Both the position numbers and the translations under genes were made by a program. This document shows, in pieces, positions 47,289 through 57,345 of a stretch of DNA of 64,000 nt (position 1 is the first letter of the stretch; every line of letters begins with the position of its first letter). Below the pieces are notes generated by a model, which ran no database searches, was not told where the DNA came from, and was given only the letters and a program-made list of their open reading frames with translations. Source of the DNA: Mycobacterium sp. GA-1841 (lineage in GTDB: Bacteria > Actinomycetota > Actinomycetes > Mycobacteriales > Mycobacteriaceae); the NCBI RefSeq assembly GCF_001954135.1, contig NZ_MBEQ01000009.1, positions 1 to 64,000 on the forward strand. The letters are read 5' to 3'.

Positions 47289-48407
47289 GTGGATCCAGAC
47301 CGCCAAGCCGCCGTAGCCGCACTCGACACCACCCTGACGACCGTGGAGCGGGTGCTCGACATCGATGGGCTGCGCCAGCGGATCGACATGCTCGAGCAGC
47401 AGGCCTCCGATCCGAAGCTCTGGGACGACCAGTCGCGGGCGCAGAAAGTCACCAGTGAGCTCTCGCATGCGCAGAACGAACTGCGCCGCGTGCAGGAGCT
47501 CCGTCAGCGGGTGGAGGACCTGCCGGTGCTGTTCGAGCTCGCCTCCGAAGAAGACGGGGCCGAGGGGTCCGAAGTTTTCGCCGAGGCCGACGCCGAACTG
47601 GCCAAGCTGCGCGAGGACATCGAGGCCCTGGAGGTCCGGACGCTGCTCTCGGGTGAGTACGACGAGCGTGAGGCCGTCGTGACCATCCGGTCCGGCGCCG
47701 GTGGCGTCGACGCCGCGGACTGGGCCGAGATGCTGATGCGGATGTACATCCGGTGGGCCGAGAAGCACGACTATCCGGTCGAGGTGTTCGACACCTCCTA
47801 CGCCGAGGAAGCCGGCATCAAGAGCGCGACGTTCGCCGTGCACGCCCCGTTCGCCTACGGCACGCTCTCGGTGGAGCAGGGCACGCACCGGTTGGTGCGC
47901 ATCAGCCCGTTCGACAACCAGAGCCGCCGTCAGACGTCATTCGCCGACGTCGAGGTCCTTCCCGTCGTCGAAACCACCGATCACATCGAGATTCCCGAAG
48001 GGGACCTGCGCGTCGACGTGTACCGCTCCAGCGGTCCCGGCGGGCAGTCGGTGAACACCACTGACTCCGCGGTCCGGCTCACCCACATTCCGACCGGCAT
48101 CGTGGTGACGTGTCAGAACGAGAAGTCTCAGCTGCAGAACAAGGTCGCGGCGATGCGCGTGCTGCAGGCCCGGTTGCTGGAACGCAAACGGTTGGAAGAG
48201 CGTGCCGAGATGGACGCGCTCAAGGGAGACGGTGGTAGCTCGTGGGGCAACCAGATGCGGTCCTATGTTCTGCACCCGTATCAGATGGTGAAGGATCTGC
48301 GCACGGAATTCGAGGTCGGAAACCCGGCCACGGTGCTGGACGGAGACATCGACGGATTCCTGGAAGCGGGGATCAGATGGCGCAACAGAAGAGATGACGA
48401 CGACTAA
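47289..48407 (+). CDS. prfB: Peptide chain release factor 2
   Basis: The 372-residue release factor has the stop-codon-reading tripeptide SPF (in [15 protein letters not shown]) and the GGQ loop ([17 protein letters not shown], about residues 250-254) that triggers release; it acts on UGA and UAA. There is no in-frame UGA in the early coding region, so the programmed frameshift used by many bacteria is absent. The start is GTG 47289; TACCCT lies 8 bases upstream, so the mRNA is probably leaderless. It overlaps the next gene by 14 bases. Confidence 0.95.
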   Translation: MDPDRQAAVAALDTTLTTVERVLDIDGLRQRIDMLEQQASDPKLWDDQSRAQKVTSELSHAQNELRRVQELRQRVEDLPVLFELASEEDGAEGSEVFAEADAELAKLREDIEALEVRTLLSGEYDEREAVVTIRSGAGGVDAADWAEMLMRMYIRWAEKHDYPVEVFDTSYAEEAGIKSATFAVHAPFAYGTLSVEQGTHRLVRISPFDNQSRRQTSFADVEVLPVVETTDHIEIPEGDLRVDVYRSSGPGGQSVNTTDSAVRLTHIPTGIVVTCQNEKSQLQNKVAAMRVLQARLLERKRLEERAEMDALKGDGGSSWGNQMRSYVLHPYQMVKDLRTEFEVGNPATVLDGDIDGFLEAGIRWRNRRDDDD

Positions 48408-49383
48408 TACGGTGCTGGCCTTCTCTCTCGCCGATCGCTGGCACAGTTTCTGGCAAGGCGAGATCGGCGTCTGGATCCTGACGACCGGGCTGCGGATCGC
48501 GCTGCTCATCATCGGCGGTCTGCTCGCGGCGCGGTTGATCAACTGGGCGGCCCAGCGGGTGGTGCGTCGCATCGACGCCGAATACCAGGAGAGCGACCAG
48601 CTGGTGCGCTCCGAGAGCGCCAAGCACCGACAGGCCGTCGCCTCGGTGATCTCCTGGGTTTCGGTGGCGGTTCTGTTCATCATCGTGCTCGTCGAGATCA
48701 CCGATGCGTTGGCGGTGCCGATCGCCTCCCTGGTCGCCCCGGCCGCAGTGCTCGGTGCGGCCCTCGGTTTCGGCGCACAACGCATCGTGCAGGACCTGCT
48801 CGCCGGTTTCTTCATCATCACCGAGAAGCAGTACGGCTTCGGCGACCTGGTCCGGCTGACGATCGGCGCGAGCAACGAAGCCGAGGGCACGGTCGAGGAC
48901 GTCACGCTGCGGGTCACCAAGCTGCGATCCTCCGAAGGTGAGATGTACACCGTGCCCAACGGGCAGATCGTCAAGGCCTTGAACCTGTCCAAGGACTGGG
49001 CGCGCGCGGTGGTCGACATCCCGGTGCCGGTGAGCGCCGACCTCAACCTGGTCAACGATGTGCTCAACGACGTCGCCGAGAAGGCCGCCGAAGACCGTGA
49101 ACTGTCCAAGCTGCTGCTCGACAAGCCGCAGTTGATGGGAGTGGAGAGCATCGCGCTGGACACCGTGAACCTGCGGATGGTGGCGCGCACCCTGCCCGGC
49201 AAACAGTTCGATGTGGGCCGACGGCTGCGGGTGCGGGTGGTGCGGGCGCTGCGCCGTGCCGGGGTGGTGACGTCCTCGGATGCCTCGATCGCCGCGGCCG
49301 GTGACGTCATCCATCCCGTTGCGGTCGCGGAAACGCAGGCGGCCGCCACGCCACCGGCCCCGGCGCAGGAGCCCAAGAAGTGA
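48394..49383 (+). CDS. MscS-like mechanosensitive channel
   Basis: The 329-residue protein has three N-terminal helices (about 27-52, 86-106, 110-140). The pore helix [34 protein letters not shown] carries the Gly/Ala pattern of MscS TM3, followed by the beta-domain segment [13 protein letters not shown] and [16 protein letters not shown]. It would open under membrane tension to release ions in hypo-osmotic shock. A proline/alanine tail ends the protein. Position and size match Rv3104c. It overlaps prfB upstream and the next gene downstream (GTGA). Confidence 0.85.
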   Translation: MTTTNTVLAFSLADRWHSFWQGEIGVWILTTGLRIALLIIGGLLAARLINWAAQRVVRRIDAEYQESDQLVRSESAKHRQAVASVISWVSVAVLFIIVLVEITDALAVPIASLVAPAAVLGAALGFGAQRIVQDLLAGFFIITEKQYGFGDLVRLTIGASNEAEGTVEDVTLRVTKLRSSEGEMYTVPNGQIVKALNLSKDWARAVVDIPVPVSADLNLVNDVLNDVAEKAAEDRELSKLLLDKPQLMGVESIALDTVNLRMVARTLPGKQFDVGRRLRVRVVRALRRAGVVTSSDASIAAAGDVIHPVAVAETQAAATPPAPAQEPKK

Positions 49384-49898
49384 AAATCGACGTTCAGCGG
49401 GTGACCGACGCGGTCACCAAACTGTGGCGCAGCCGGCTGGGGCGGGTTCGCACCTCGACGGTGGTGCTGATCGTGGTGTTCATCGCCCTGTCCTGGGTGC
49501 AGCAGGAGTACCGCCCGGCACAGACCGCTCCACAAGCGCCGGGAAACCAGGTGGTCCCGCCCGGGTTCGTGCCGGACCCGGAGTACACCTGGGTGCCGCG
49601 GACCAAGGTGCAGCCGCCGCGCACCACGACGCCGACCGAGACGCCGGAGACGACCGAGACCACCACCCCGACGACCACGACGCCGACCGAGACGTCGGAG
49701 ACGACCGAGACCACGTCACCGACAAGTCCCACGACGACGACGCCGCCGGAAGCGCCACGGACGACGGTGTTCGATCCGGACGGCCCGGGACTGCTGCCAC
49801 CCATCACGTTGCCGGGGGGGCCGGGGCCTGCGCCGGCCCCGCCGGCGCAGCAGCCGCTACCGGGCCAGGAACCGGTGGCACCGACATTGCCGCGATAG
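49380..49898 (+). CDS. Pro/Thr-rich membrane-anchored protein (Rv3103c-like)
   Basis: The 172-residue protein has one membrane helix (STVVLIVVFIALSWVQQ, about 26-42) and a long extracellular low-complexity tail. It starts YRPAQTAPQAPGNQ, then has TPTETPETTETTT-type repeats, then a Pro/Gly end ([15 protein letters not shown]). Underlying the tail is a 51-bp-spaced direct repeat. No enzymatic motif is present; a cell-wall spacer or surface role is possible. It sits between the MscS-like gene and ftsE, as Rv3103c does in M. tuberculosis. Confidence 0.75.
   Translation: MKIDVQRVTDAVTKLWRSRLGRVRTSTVVLIVVFIALSWVQQEYRPAQTAPQAPGNQVVPPGFVPDPEYTWVPRTKVQPPRTTTPTETPETTETTTPTTTTPTETSETTETTSPTSPTTTTPPEAPRTTVFDPDGPGLLPPITLPGGPGPAPAPPAQQPLPGQEPVAPTLPR
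49623..49714. repeat. 41-bp direct repeat at 51-bp spacing in the Pro/Thr-rich gene
   Basis: 49623-49663 and 49674-49714 differ at a single base. The spacing is 17 codons, so the reading frame is kept; the units encode the Thr/Glu-rich part of the tail. Confidence 0.8.
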
Positions 49899-49943
49899 CG
49901 TGACCTGCCGAATGCTTTCGCCCCGCTACACTGGCGTGCCGTG

Positions 49944-50633
49944 ATGATCACCCTCGACCACGTGACGAAGCACTACAAGTCTTCGGCGCGCCCCGCGCTC
50001 GACGACGTCTCGTTGAAAATCGACAAGGGTGAGTTCGTCTTCCTGATCGGCCCCTCGGGTTCGGGCAAGTCCACGTTCATGCGGCTGCTGCTGGCCGCCG
50101 AAACGCCGACGGCCGGCGACATCCGGGTGTCCAAGTTCCACGTGAACAAGCTCGCCGGCCGCCATGTCCCCAGCCTGCGTCAGGTCATCGGCTGCGTCTT
50201 CCAGGACTTCCGGCTGCTGCAGCAGAAGACGGTGTTCGAGAACGTGGCGTTCGCTCTTGAGGTGATCGGCAAACGCGGCGAGGTGATCAACCGCGTGGTT
50301 CCGGATGTGCTGGAGATGGTCGGGCTGTCCGGCAAGGCCAACCGGCTGCCGAGCGAACTTTCCGGCGGCGAGCAGCAGCGCGTCGCCATCGCCCGGGCGT
50401 TCGTGAACCGGCCGCTGGTCCTGATCGCCGACGAGCCCACCGGAAACCTGGATCCCGAAACCAGCAAGGACATCATGGATCTGCTGGAACGGATTAACCG
50501 CACCGGGACCACGGTGCTGATGGCCACCCACGACCATCACATCGTCGACTCGATGCGTCAGCGGGTCGTCGAACTCGAACTCGGCCGGCTGATCCGTGAT
50601 GAGCAGCGCGGCGTCTACGGAATGGATCGCTAA
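49944..50633 (+). CDS. ftsE: Cell division ATP-binding protein FtsE
   Basis: The 229-residue ABC ATPase has Walker [10 protein letters not shown] (about residues 36-44), the Q-loop VFQDFRLL, the signature [14 protein letters not shown] and Walker [14 protein letters not shown]. With FtsX it forms the divisome complex that activates peptidoglycan hydrolases, in mycobacteria through RipC. I take the ATG at 49944 because mycobacterial FtsE begins MITLDHVTK; a GTG three bases earlier is also possible. TACACT (49926-49931) suggests a leaderless transcript starting near the start codon. ftsX follows immediately. Confidence 0.95.
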   Translation: MITLDHVTKHYKSSARPALDDVSLKIDKGEFVFLIGPSGSGKSTFMRLLLAAETPTAGDIRVSKFHVNKLAGRHVPSLRQVIGCVFQDFRLLQQKTVFENVAFALEVIGKRGEVINRVVPDVLEMVGLSGKANRLPSELSGGEQQRVAIARAFVNRPLVLIADEPTGNLDPETSKDIMDLLERINRTGTTVLMATHDHHIVDSMRQRVVELELGRLIRDEQRGVYGMDR

Positions 50634-51530
50634 GTGCGCTTCGGCTTTCTTGTCAATGAAGTTCTGACCGGGCTTCGCCGCAATGTCACGATGACGGTGG
50701 CGATGATCCTGACCACCGCGATCTCGATCGGGTTGTTCGGTGGCGGTCTGCTGGTGGTCCGGTTGGCCGATCAGTCCCGCGACATCTATCTGGACCGCGT
50801 CGAGAGCCAGGTGTTCCTCACCGACGACATCTCGGCCAACGATCCGACGTGTGACGGCGATGCCTGCAAGGCGCTGTACCGCAAGATCGACGACCGTGAT
50901 GACGTCCGGTCGCTGCGCTTCCTGAACCGCGAGCAGGCCTACGACGACGCGATCAAGAAATTCCCGCAGTACAAGGATGTGGCGGGTAAGGACGCGTTCC
51001 CGGCGTCGTTCATCGTCAAGCTCAACGACCCGGAGCAGCACGAGGCGTTCGACAAGGCGATGATCGGGCAACCGGGCGTACTCAACGTGCTCAATCAGAA
51101 GGATCTGATCGACCGGTTGTTCGCCGTGCTCGACGGCCTGTCCAGCGTCGCGTTCGCGGTGGCGTTGGTGCAGGCGATCGGCGCGGTGCTGTTGATCGCC
51201 AACATGGTTCAAGTGGCCGCGTACACGCGGCGCACAGAAATCGGCATCATGCGTCTGGTTGGTGCGACCCGCTGGTACACCCAGCTGCCGTTCCTCGTCG
51301 AGGCGATGATCGCCGCGCTGATCGGTGTGGTGATCGCGATCGTCGGACTGATCGTGGTGCGCGCGGTGTTCCTGGACAAAGCGCTCGACCAGTTCTATCA
51401 ATCGAACCTGATCGCCCGGGTGGACTATGCGGACGTGCTCTACTTCAGTGCGCCGTGGATGTTGTTCCTCGGCTTGGCAATGTCCGGTATCACCGCGTAC
51501 GTGACACTGCGGCTCTACATACGAAGGTAG
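50634..51530 (+). CDS. ftsX: Cell division protein FtsX
   Basis: The 298-residue membrane protein has one helix near the N-terminus ([23 protein letters not shown]). A large extracellular domain (about 48-150) with two cysteines ([12 protein letters not shown]) follows. Three more helices lie in the C-terminal half, with the FtsX core [29 protein letters not shown]. The extracellular domain contacts the hydrolase it controls. It starts with GTG 50634 directly after the ftsE stop. Confidence 0.95.
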   Translation: MRFGFLVNEVLTGLRRNVTMTVAMILTTAISIGLFGGGLLVVRLADQSRDIYLDRVESQVFLTDDISANDPTCDGDACKALYRKIDDRDDVRSLRFLNREQAYDDAIKKFPQYKDVAGKDAFPASFIVKLNDPEQHEAFDKAMIGQPGVLNVLNQKDLIDRLFAVLDGLSSVAFAVALVQAIGAVLLIANMVQVAAYTRRTEIGIMRLVGATRWYTQLPFLVEAMIAALIGVVIAIVGLIVVRAVFLDKALDQFYQSNLIARVDYADVLYFSAPWMLFLGLAMSGITAYVTLRLYIRR

Positions 51531-51540
51531 TTGTGAGCTA

Positions 51541-52029
51541 GTGGCGACCAAGAAGTCCAGCCCCGCCGGCAACAAGCAGATCGTGGCCAGCAACCGCAAG
51601 GCGCGGCACAACTACACCATTCTCGACACCTATGAGGCCGGCGTCGCACTGATGGGCACCGAGGTCAAGAGCCTGCGGGAAGGCCAGGCCTCACTGGCCG
51701 ACGCGTTCGCCACCGTCGACGACGGTGAGATCTGGCTGCGCAACGTGCACATCGCCGAGTATCACCACGGCACGTGGACAAACCACGCCCCGCGACGCAA
51801 CCGCAAGCTGCTGTTGCACCGCCGCGAGATCGACAATCTCATCGGCAAGATCCGCGACGGCAACCTGACCCTGGTGCCGCTGTCGATGTACTTCTCCGAC
51901 GGCAAGGTCAAGGTGGAGCTGGCGCTGGCCCGGGGTAAACAGGCCCACGACAAACGCCAGGACATGGCCAAGCGGGACGCCGACCGGGAGATCACGCGAG
52001 AACTGGGCCGCCGCGCCAAGGGCATGTGA
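51541..52029 (+). CDS. smpB: SsrA-binding protein SmpB
   Basis: The 162-residue protein binds tmRNA and takes the place of the codon-anticodon pair in stalled ribosomes. Typical blocks are [41 protein letters not shown] and the basic C-terminal tail [21 protein letters not shown]. Start GTG 51541, eleven bases after ftsX. Its RNA partner ssrA lies 2.5 kb downstream on the same strand. Confidence 0.95.
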   Translation: MATKKSSPAGNKQIVASNRKARHNYTILDTYEAGVALMGTEVKSLREGQASLADAFATVDDGEIWLRNVHIAEYHHGTWTNHAPRRNRKLLLHRREIDNLIGKIRDGNLTLVPLSMYFSDGKVKVELALARGKQAHDKRQDMAKRDADREITRELGRRAKGM

Positions 52030-52136
52030 GGCCGACCCCGCGGTTCTGCTGAAATAGCCGCGGCGGGTTAGCTACCGTCGTTCGGGGCTATACCCGGGAG
52101 ACGGTTTGGTCGTATGGGCGCACAGGGAGGTGGCGG

Positions 52137-54440
52137 GTGGCACCACACCTGCCAACGTGGCGTCTGGTACTCGCGGCCGGAGTCCTGGTCGCGGCCGGGA
52201 TCAATGCCTTGGTGCTGTGGGGACCGGAGATGGCGTACCGCGGTGAAGCGGTACTGCAGCTGAGCACCGGGCTCGGGGCGGCGGTCTGCGGTGTGGTCGT
52301 CGCGGCACGGATGTCGGGCGCGGCCCGCTGGTGGCGACTGCTCTACGTCGCCGCGCTGCTGACCTGGCTGGCCGGCCAGGTTCTGTGGTGGACCCATGGT
52401 GAGGGGCCGGCACCCTTCACGATGAAGGTCAGTTACCTGTTGCTTCCCGTGCTGGCCACCGGCTCGTTGGCGCTGCTGGTGTATTCCAGCGGTGGCCTGC
52501 CAACGCCCCGGGAAGATCCGTTACGGCGCACAGTCGGCACCAACGTGCTCGACGGGACCGTCGCCGGGGTGTCGTTTTTGATCCTGGCGGCAATGGGCGA
52601 TTTCGGCACCCATTCGACCGCGTCGCTGCCGCGGTCGGGCGTTCCCACGCTCGATGTCATCTTTGCTGTCGCCGAAGTGCTGCTGGTGGCCGCGGCCGTC
52701 GTGGTGGCGATGGTCTATGAGCCCGACCGGCCCTACCGGATGAACTATCTGCTGCTGGCCGGCGGCCTCATCACGATGGCGGCCTCAGACCGGATCGTCG
52801 CTTATTTCCGGTCCGTGGGCGCCGAGGGCGGTGACCTGTGGGGCGGGATCGGATTGATCGTCGGCCCGTTGATCATCGCGTTCGCGATGCTGGAGTGGCC
52901 GCCAGGGGTCGACGAGGATGCGGACGCGGACCCCGGAATCGACTGGACCAGGCTGGTCCTGCCCTACCTCGGGTTCCTCGGCATCGCGGTGCTGTTCGCC
53001 TACCACGTCATGATCGGTCAGCCGTTGGATGCGTTCGCGGTGTGGGCGACGGTGGCGATGGTGCTCCTCGTGACCGTCCGCCAGGTGCTGGCGATGCGTT
53101 CCCAGCATCTGTTGACGCAGCAGCTCTATCGTGCGCAACGGCGCCTGGGCCACCAGGTGTTGCACGATGCCTTGACGGGTCTGCCCAACCGTCTGCTGTT
53201 CCGGGAACGACTCGATGAGGCGATGCGCCGCGGGCAGTTCGTCCTGATCTTCGTCGACCTCGACGACTTCAAGGAGGTCAACGACCGGTTCGGGCACGCG
53301 GCCGGTGACGAGTTGTTGTGCACCGTCGGGGAACGTCTCAAGCGCTGCATCTCGGATGCCGACACGCTGGCCCGGATCGGAGGCGACGAGTTCGCGGTCC
53401 TGATCGAGGGGGAGAGCGGGAACCCCGAGGTGGTGGCAGACCGGCTGCGGGTGGCGTTGCGTGATCCTTTCCCGGTGCACGGGACGTCGGTGCGGGTCAA
53501 GGCGAGCATGGGTTTGGTGCCCTCGGGGACCGGCGGTCCCGCCCAAACCTCGGACGACGTGTTGCGGCAGGCCGACATCTCGATGTACGCGGGTAAACGA
53601 CTCGGCAAGAACACCGCCGTCGTCTACCAGCCGGAGTCGGATACGCAGGTCGACTTCCCGACCGTGTTGCGAGCGGCCGCAGACGCGGTCCCTGACGGTT
53701 TTCGGCTTGCCTATCAACCGGTGGTCGACCTCACCGACGGGACGCTGACTGCCGTCGAGGCGCTGGCGCGCTGGACTGCTCCCAACGGCTTGCAGATTTC
53801 GCCGGAGACGTTCGTCGCCATGGCCGAGGGCGCCGGACTAGGTGCGACGTTCGACGCCATGGTGCTGGACCTGGCGTGTCGGGAGGTGGTCGCCGCGGGC
53901 CTGGATGTCGACCTTCATGTCAACATCGGGGCGGCACGGTTGGGTAACACCGGTTTTGACGAGCAGGTACGCCGGGTCCTGGCGCGCCATCGGCTGCCGG
54001 GGCGCCGCCTCGTCGTCGAAATCACCGAAACTTCACCGATTCTCGACCTGCCCGGCGCCGCGGCGCAGATCGAACGGCTCAACGCCATCGGCGTGAAAGT
54101 TGCCCTGGATGACTTCGGCGCCGGATACAACTCACTGACGTATCTGCATGCCTTGCCGGTGCAGATCGTCAAATTGGACCGCAGCCTGGCCGTCGATGCC
54201 GAGCCCGAGCGGGATTTGACGCTGTACCGATCGGTCATCGGCCTGTGTACGGATCTGGGACTCAGCGTCATTGCCGAGGGCATCGAGTCGACCGTCCAAG
54301 CCGGCACCATCCTGGCCGCCGGCTGTCAGCTGGCGCAGGGACACCTGTTCGGACGGCCGACCACGCTGAGCGACATCTGCGTGCGGTGGGCCGATGCGCC
54401 GCGCCGCGCCGGGGAACATTCGAGCGTTGGGCGCCGTTGA
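52137..54440 (+). CDS. Membrane-bound GGDEF-EAL cyclic-di-GMP protein
   Basis: The 767-residue protein has an N-terminal membrane sensor of about nine helices (residues 5-320), without a recognised ligand domain. Then comes a GGDEF domain with an intact active site (RIGGDEFAVL, about residue 414) and an EAL domain with VEALARW (about 540), DDFGAGYNSL and AEGIEST, the residues needed for phosphodiesterase activity. Both synthesis and breakdown of c-di-GMP are therefore possible. It starts with GTG preceded by AGGGAGG. It lies between smpB and ssrA; its 3-prime end contains the ssrA promoter. Confidence 0.9.
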   Translation: MAPHLPTWRLVLAAGVLVAAGINALVLWGPEMAYRGEAVLQLSTGLGAAVCGVVVAARMSGAARWWRLLYVAALLTWLAGQVLWWTHGEGPAPFTMKVSYLLLPVLATGSLALLVYSSGGLPTPREDPLRRTVGTNVLDGTVAGVSFLILAAMGDFGTHSTASLPRSGVPTLDVIFAVAEVLLVAAAVVVAMVYEPDRPYRMNYLLLAGGLITMAASDRIVAYFRSVGAEGGDLWGGIGLIVGPLIIAFAMLEWPPGVDEDADADPGIDWTRLVLPYLGFLGIAVLFAYHVMIGQPLDAFAVWATVAMVLLVTVRQVLAMRSQHLLTQQLYRAQRRLGHQVLHDALTGLPNRLLFRERLDEAMRRGQFVLIFVDLDDFKEVNDRFGHAAGDELLCTVGERLKRCISDADTLARIGGDEFAVLIEGESGNPEVVADRLRVALRDPFPVHGTSVRVKASMGLVPSGTGGPAQTSDDVLRQADISMYAGKRLGKNTAVVYQPESDTQVDFPTVLRAAADAVPDGFRLAYQPVVDLTDGTLTAVEALARWTAPNGLQISPETFVAMAEGAGLGATFDAMVLDLACREVVAAGLDVDLHVNIGAARLGNTGFDEQVRRVLARHRLPGRRLVVEITETSPILDLPGAAAQIERLNAIGVKVALDDFGAGYNSLTYLHALPVQIVKLDRSLAVDAEPERDLTLYRSVIGLCTDLGLSVIAEGIESTVQAGTILAAGCQLAQGHLFGRPTTLSDICVRWADAPRRAGEHSSVGRR

Positions 54441-54455
54441 AGAATCCGGTACTAT
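54427..54455 (+). promoter_or_regulatory. Putative ssrA promoter
   Basis: TTGGGC (54427-54432), a 17-base spacer and TACTAT (54450-54455) point to a start near 54462, about 27 bases before mature tmRNA. The -35 box lies inside the end of the GGDEF-EAL coding sequence. Confidence 0.5.
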
Positions 54456-54488
54456 CGACCGTCCTGCCGAAAGTCGGCGGGGATGCGA

Positions 54489-54856
54489 GGGGCTGATCGG
54501 TTTCGACTTCGCGCATCGAATCAAGGGAAGCGTGCCGGTGCAGGCAAGAGACCACCGTAAGCGTCGTTGCAACCAATTAAGCGCCGATTCCAATCAGCGC
54601 GACTACGCACTCGCTGCCTAAGCGACTGCGTGTCTGTCAGACCGGGAGCGCCCTCGGCCCGGACCCTGGCATCAGCTAGAGGGACCCACCCACGGGTTCG
54701 GTCGCGGAATCCGTGGGGACATCAAACAGCGACTGGGATCGTCATCTCGGCTTGTTCGCGTGACTGAGAGATCCGAGTAGAGGCACAGCGAACTGCGCAC
54801 GGAGAAGCCTCGAGGACATGCCGTAGGACCCGGGTTCAATTCCCGGCAGCTCCACC
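54489..54856 (+). ncRNA. ssrA: tmRNA (transfer-messenger RNA)
   Basis: The 5-prime end GGGGCTG (54489-54495) pairs with CAGCTCC (54847-54853) as a tRNA-like acceptor stem with one G-U pair. A T-arm with GGGTTCAATTCCC precedes the 3-prime end. The tag reading frame at 54583-54621 encodes ADSNQRDYALAA and a TAA stop, the expected mycobacterial degradation tag. The final A of CCA is not encoded (ACC then G). It rescues ribosomes stalled on broken mRNAs together with SmpB. Confidence 0.97.
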
Positions 54857-54865
54857 GAGAAGAAG

Positions 54866-54901
54866 CAGGTCAGGGATCTGATCCCTGGCCTGTTTTCTTT
54901 T
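54866..54901 (+). terminator. Rho-independent terminator of ssrA
   Basis: An 11-bp stem (CAGGTCAGGGA, 54866-54876, with TCCCTGGCCTG, 54882-54892) is followed by TTTTCTTTT, a textbook intrinsic terminator nine bases after tmRNA. Confidence 0.9.
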
Positions 54902-54972
54902 GTCGATGTCGCGTCGGCGCACGTCACCCGAGATGGGGCAACGCCCGTTCGGGCCACACGTTAGATTGAGTC

Positions 54973-55941
54973 ATGTTTTCTCGCCGCATACTCAGCCCCG
55001 GTAGGGGCAGTGCGCGGTCAGGTGGTCGCTGGGTCGGGCTTGGCGCTGCTGCACTTCTCGTCGCGGGCGTTCCGCTCGTCGCTCTCACCGCACTGCCGGT
55101 GGCCTCTGCCGCCGACTGCGCCGACGCCGAGGTCGTCTTCGCTCGCGGTACCGATGAGCCGCCCGGTATGGGCCGCGTCGGTGATGCCTTCGTCGACTCA
55201 CTGCGCAAGCAGGCCGTGGGCCTGACCATCAACACCTACGGGGTGAACTACAAGGCGTCCAAGCTGCAGCTGCACGGCGGTGACGGGGCCAAGGACGCGG
55301 TTTCCCACATCAAGTCCACGTTGTCCTCCTGCCCGGACACCCAGATCGTGCTCGGCGGCTATTCGCAGGGGGCGAGCGTGATCAACATCGTGGCGGGCAA
55401 CCCGCTGGGCGGAATCAAATGGGGCGATGGGCTGCCGGCGGAGTATGCCGACAACGTCGCGGCGATCACGACCTTCGGCGACGTGGGCACCCGCACCAAG
55501 CAATCGATAGCAACCCAGAGCGCGCTGTACGGTGCCAAGGCGATCGACCTGTGCAACCCGATGGACCCGATCTGTCACGAGGGCCAGGGCAACGAATGGA
55601 GCGGACACACCGAGGGCTACGTCCCGGTGTACACCACCCAGGCGGCGGCGTTCGCCGCGGCCAAGTTGCTGGCCGGCTCGAATCAGTCGGTGCCGGGGTA
55701 CGGGCCGGCGCTGCCCGATTACGGGTACGGTCCGACGCTTCCGGACTATGGACGGACGTCACCGGGCTATGGCCCGACGCCGGGATACGGGCCGACCCCT
55801 GGCTATGACCCCAGCACATCCCTGCACGGCCCGCAGCCGGGGTACAGCCCCGAGACACCGGGGTACGGGCAGCAGCCGGCCGGGGCCGCGCCGTCGACGC
55901 CGGTGCCCACCTCACCGTCATCCGAAATCGGCTTGGTCTGA
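54973..55941 (+). CDS. Secreted cutinase-like esterase with repetitive C-terminal tail
   Basis: The 322-residue precursor has a signal peptide (about 1-47, ending ALPVASA). It is followed by the cutinase domain: [20 protein letters not shown], nucleophile elbow GGYSQGASV, and Asp and His in [23 protein letters not shown], all three triad residues plus disulfide cysteines. After about residue 228 comes a tail of PGYGPT-like repeats rich in Tyr, Gly and Pro. Mycobacterial relatives (CFP21, Culp family) are lipases or esterases at the cell surface. TAGATT lies 5 bases before the ATG. It converges with the sensor kinase gene. Confidence 0.9.
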   Translation: MFSRRILSPGRGSARSGGRWVGLGAAALLVAGVPLVALTALPVASAADCADAEVVFARGTDEPPGMGRVGDAFVDSLRKQAVGLTINTYGVNYKASKLQLHGGDGAKDAVSHIKSTLSSCPDTQIVLGGYSQGASVINIVAGNPLGGIKWGDGLPAEYADNVAAITTFGDVGTRTKQSIATQSALYGAKAIDLCNPMDPICHEGQGNEWSGHTEGYVPVYTTQAAAFAAAKLLAGSNQSVPGYGPALPDYGYGPTLPDYGRTSPGYGPTPGYGPTPGYDPSTSLHGPQPGYSPETPGYGQQPAGAAPSTPVPTSPSSEIGLV

Positions 55942-55948
55942 GCGGTTT

Positions 55949-57184
55949 TCACACCGCTGCCGGCGAGGGAAGCGAAATCGCGATCTCGGTGCCGCAGGCG
56001 TCGTGCACGTCGAGCACCCCACCGAGCGCCAACACCTTGGCGCGGATCGACGCGAATCCGATGTGACCGGTTTCCACGCTCAGCGCGAGGCGTTCCGGTT
56101 GGATGCCCACACCGTCGTCGGCGACGCACAGCGTGGCGCGCCCGGGGGACCGGTGCAGGCTGAATCTCAGGTTGTCGGCCTTGGCATGTTTGATCGCGTT
56201 CGTCGAAAACTCGCGCGCCGCACTGTAGAGCAGATGATCGGCGTCGGTACGCAGATCATCGGGCCAGTTGTCGAAGTCCAGATGCACGGCCAGGGTGGTG
56301 CGTGCCGCGATGCCGTCGGCCAGCGAGGTGATGGCGGCGCGGAGACCGGCTCGGGCAAGCACTTCGGGGTGCAGTTCACGGACCACATCGCGAAGCAGTC
56401 GCGAGCACTCACCGAGCGCCATGTCCACGCGGTCCATCGATTCGGCGGATCCTTCGCGCACCTCTTCCATCTCCCGGCGTGATGCCAGGACATACTGCAG
56501 CGCTCCATCGTGCAGCCGTTCGGACAGGGTTTGTCTCTCGCGCTTTTCCAGGGTGACGATCTCTTCGAGCAGGTGGCTACGCTCCTGGGCCAACCGGGCG
56601 ATCGTCCGCTCTTTCGACTGTTGAATCCACGACAGCGTGACCGACCCGGCGGCCAACCCGAACAACAAGCCGGTGGTCGTGAGAATCGACCCCCACGGCT
56701 CATCTCCGTTGGCCTCCTGGTTCACCCAGAGCACGGCGACGTATGCCGCGACGGTGGGGACGGCGATCACCGCACTGACGAACGGATCGAGCTGCGCCGC
56801 CGCGATCAGCGGGATCAGAAACAGCCCGTAATGGAGCACGTCGGAGGTCCAGGTATCGGGTGAGCTGAGGCCGGATTCCACCGAAAGTGCCGACACCACA
56901 GCGACATCCGCGCACAACATGAGCAGTGCAATCCAACGCCGGCCCTCGGTCCCGGCCCGGTTGAACGGCCGCAGCGCCCAGACGCCCCAAATGGCGATTG
57001 CCACCAGGTAGCCGATCCAGAGCAGGGCGTAGGGCCAGCGGTAGGTTTCGGGTGGTTGCAGGAACAACGCGAAGAAGACGGACGCGGCCAACAGGATTCG
57101 CAGGGCGAATTGCAGCAGCAGCCCGCGAAAAGCTGCGCCCTTCCAGCGTTGCTCCAAAGCCGTTGCCGCCGCGCGCTTGACCAT
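55949..57184 (-). CDS. Membrane sensor histidine kinase, NarX/DegS type (orphan)
   Basis: The 411-residue protein has about six N-terminal membrane helices (residues 20-185) and a short coiled linker. The HisKA_3 dimer domain has phospho-acceptor H225 in TLSERLHDGALQYVLASRREM, and the ATPase domain has N-box REFSTNAIKHAKA and G-box VADDGVGIQ. This type usually phosphorylates a LuxR-type regulator, but none is encoded within the window near it, so the partner is elsewhere or lost. ATG 57184 is preceded by GGGAG. Confidence 0.85.
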   Translation of the reverse strand: MVKRAAATALEQRWKGAAFRGLLLQFALRILLAASVFFALFLQPPETYRWPYALLWIGYLVAIAIWGVWALRPFNRAGTEGRRWIALLMLCADVAVVSALSVESGLSSPDTWTSDVLHYGLFLIPLIAAAQLDPFVSAVIAVPTVAAYVAVLWVNQEANGDEPWGSILTTTGLLFGLAAGSVTLSWIQQSKERTIARLAQERSHLLEEIVTLEKRERQTLSERLHDGALQYVLASRREMEEVREGSAESMDRVDMALGECSRLLRDVVRELHPEVLARAGLRAAITSLADGIAARTTLAVHLDFDNWPDDLRTDADHLLYSAAREFSTNAIKHAKADNLRFSLHRSPGRATLCVADDGVGIQPERLALSVETGHIGFASIRAKVLALGGVLDVHDACGTEIAISLPSPAAV

Positions 57185-57345
57185 CTTCTACTCCCGTCAA
57201 CCGCAAGGTCCGGCAGGAGTATAGGGCGATCCGAACAGGTCCTGAGGCAGGTTGACGAAGTTTGCCTGCCCAGCCGGAATGCCGGAACATGCGATCATGG
57301 ATGACGGGTCCCGGGTGTGGCGAAACGGGGGAGGTGATCGAACTG

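Noticed and set aside
47289..47400. Programmed frameshift in prfB
   Set aside because: The frame is continuous from the GTG start with no in-frame TGA or slippery site near the start.
47937..49535. 532-codon open frame on the minus strand
   Set aside because: It is the antisense shadow of prfB and the MscS-like gene in high-GC DNA and shows no family motif.
49912..49944. Ten-codon frame ending in a TGATG overlap with ftsE
   Set aside because: TACACT at 49926-49931 would start the ftsE mRNA after its ATG, so it is not likely to be translated on the ftsE transcript.
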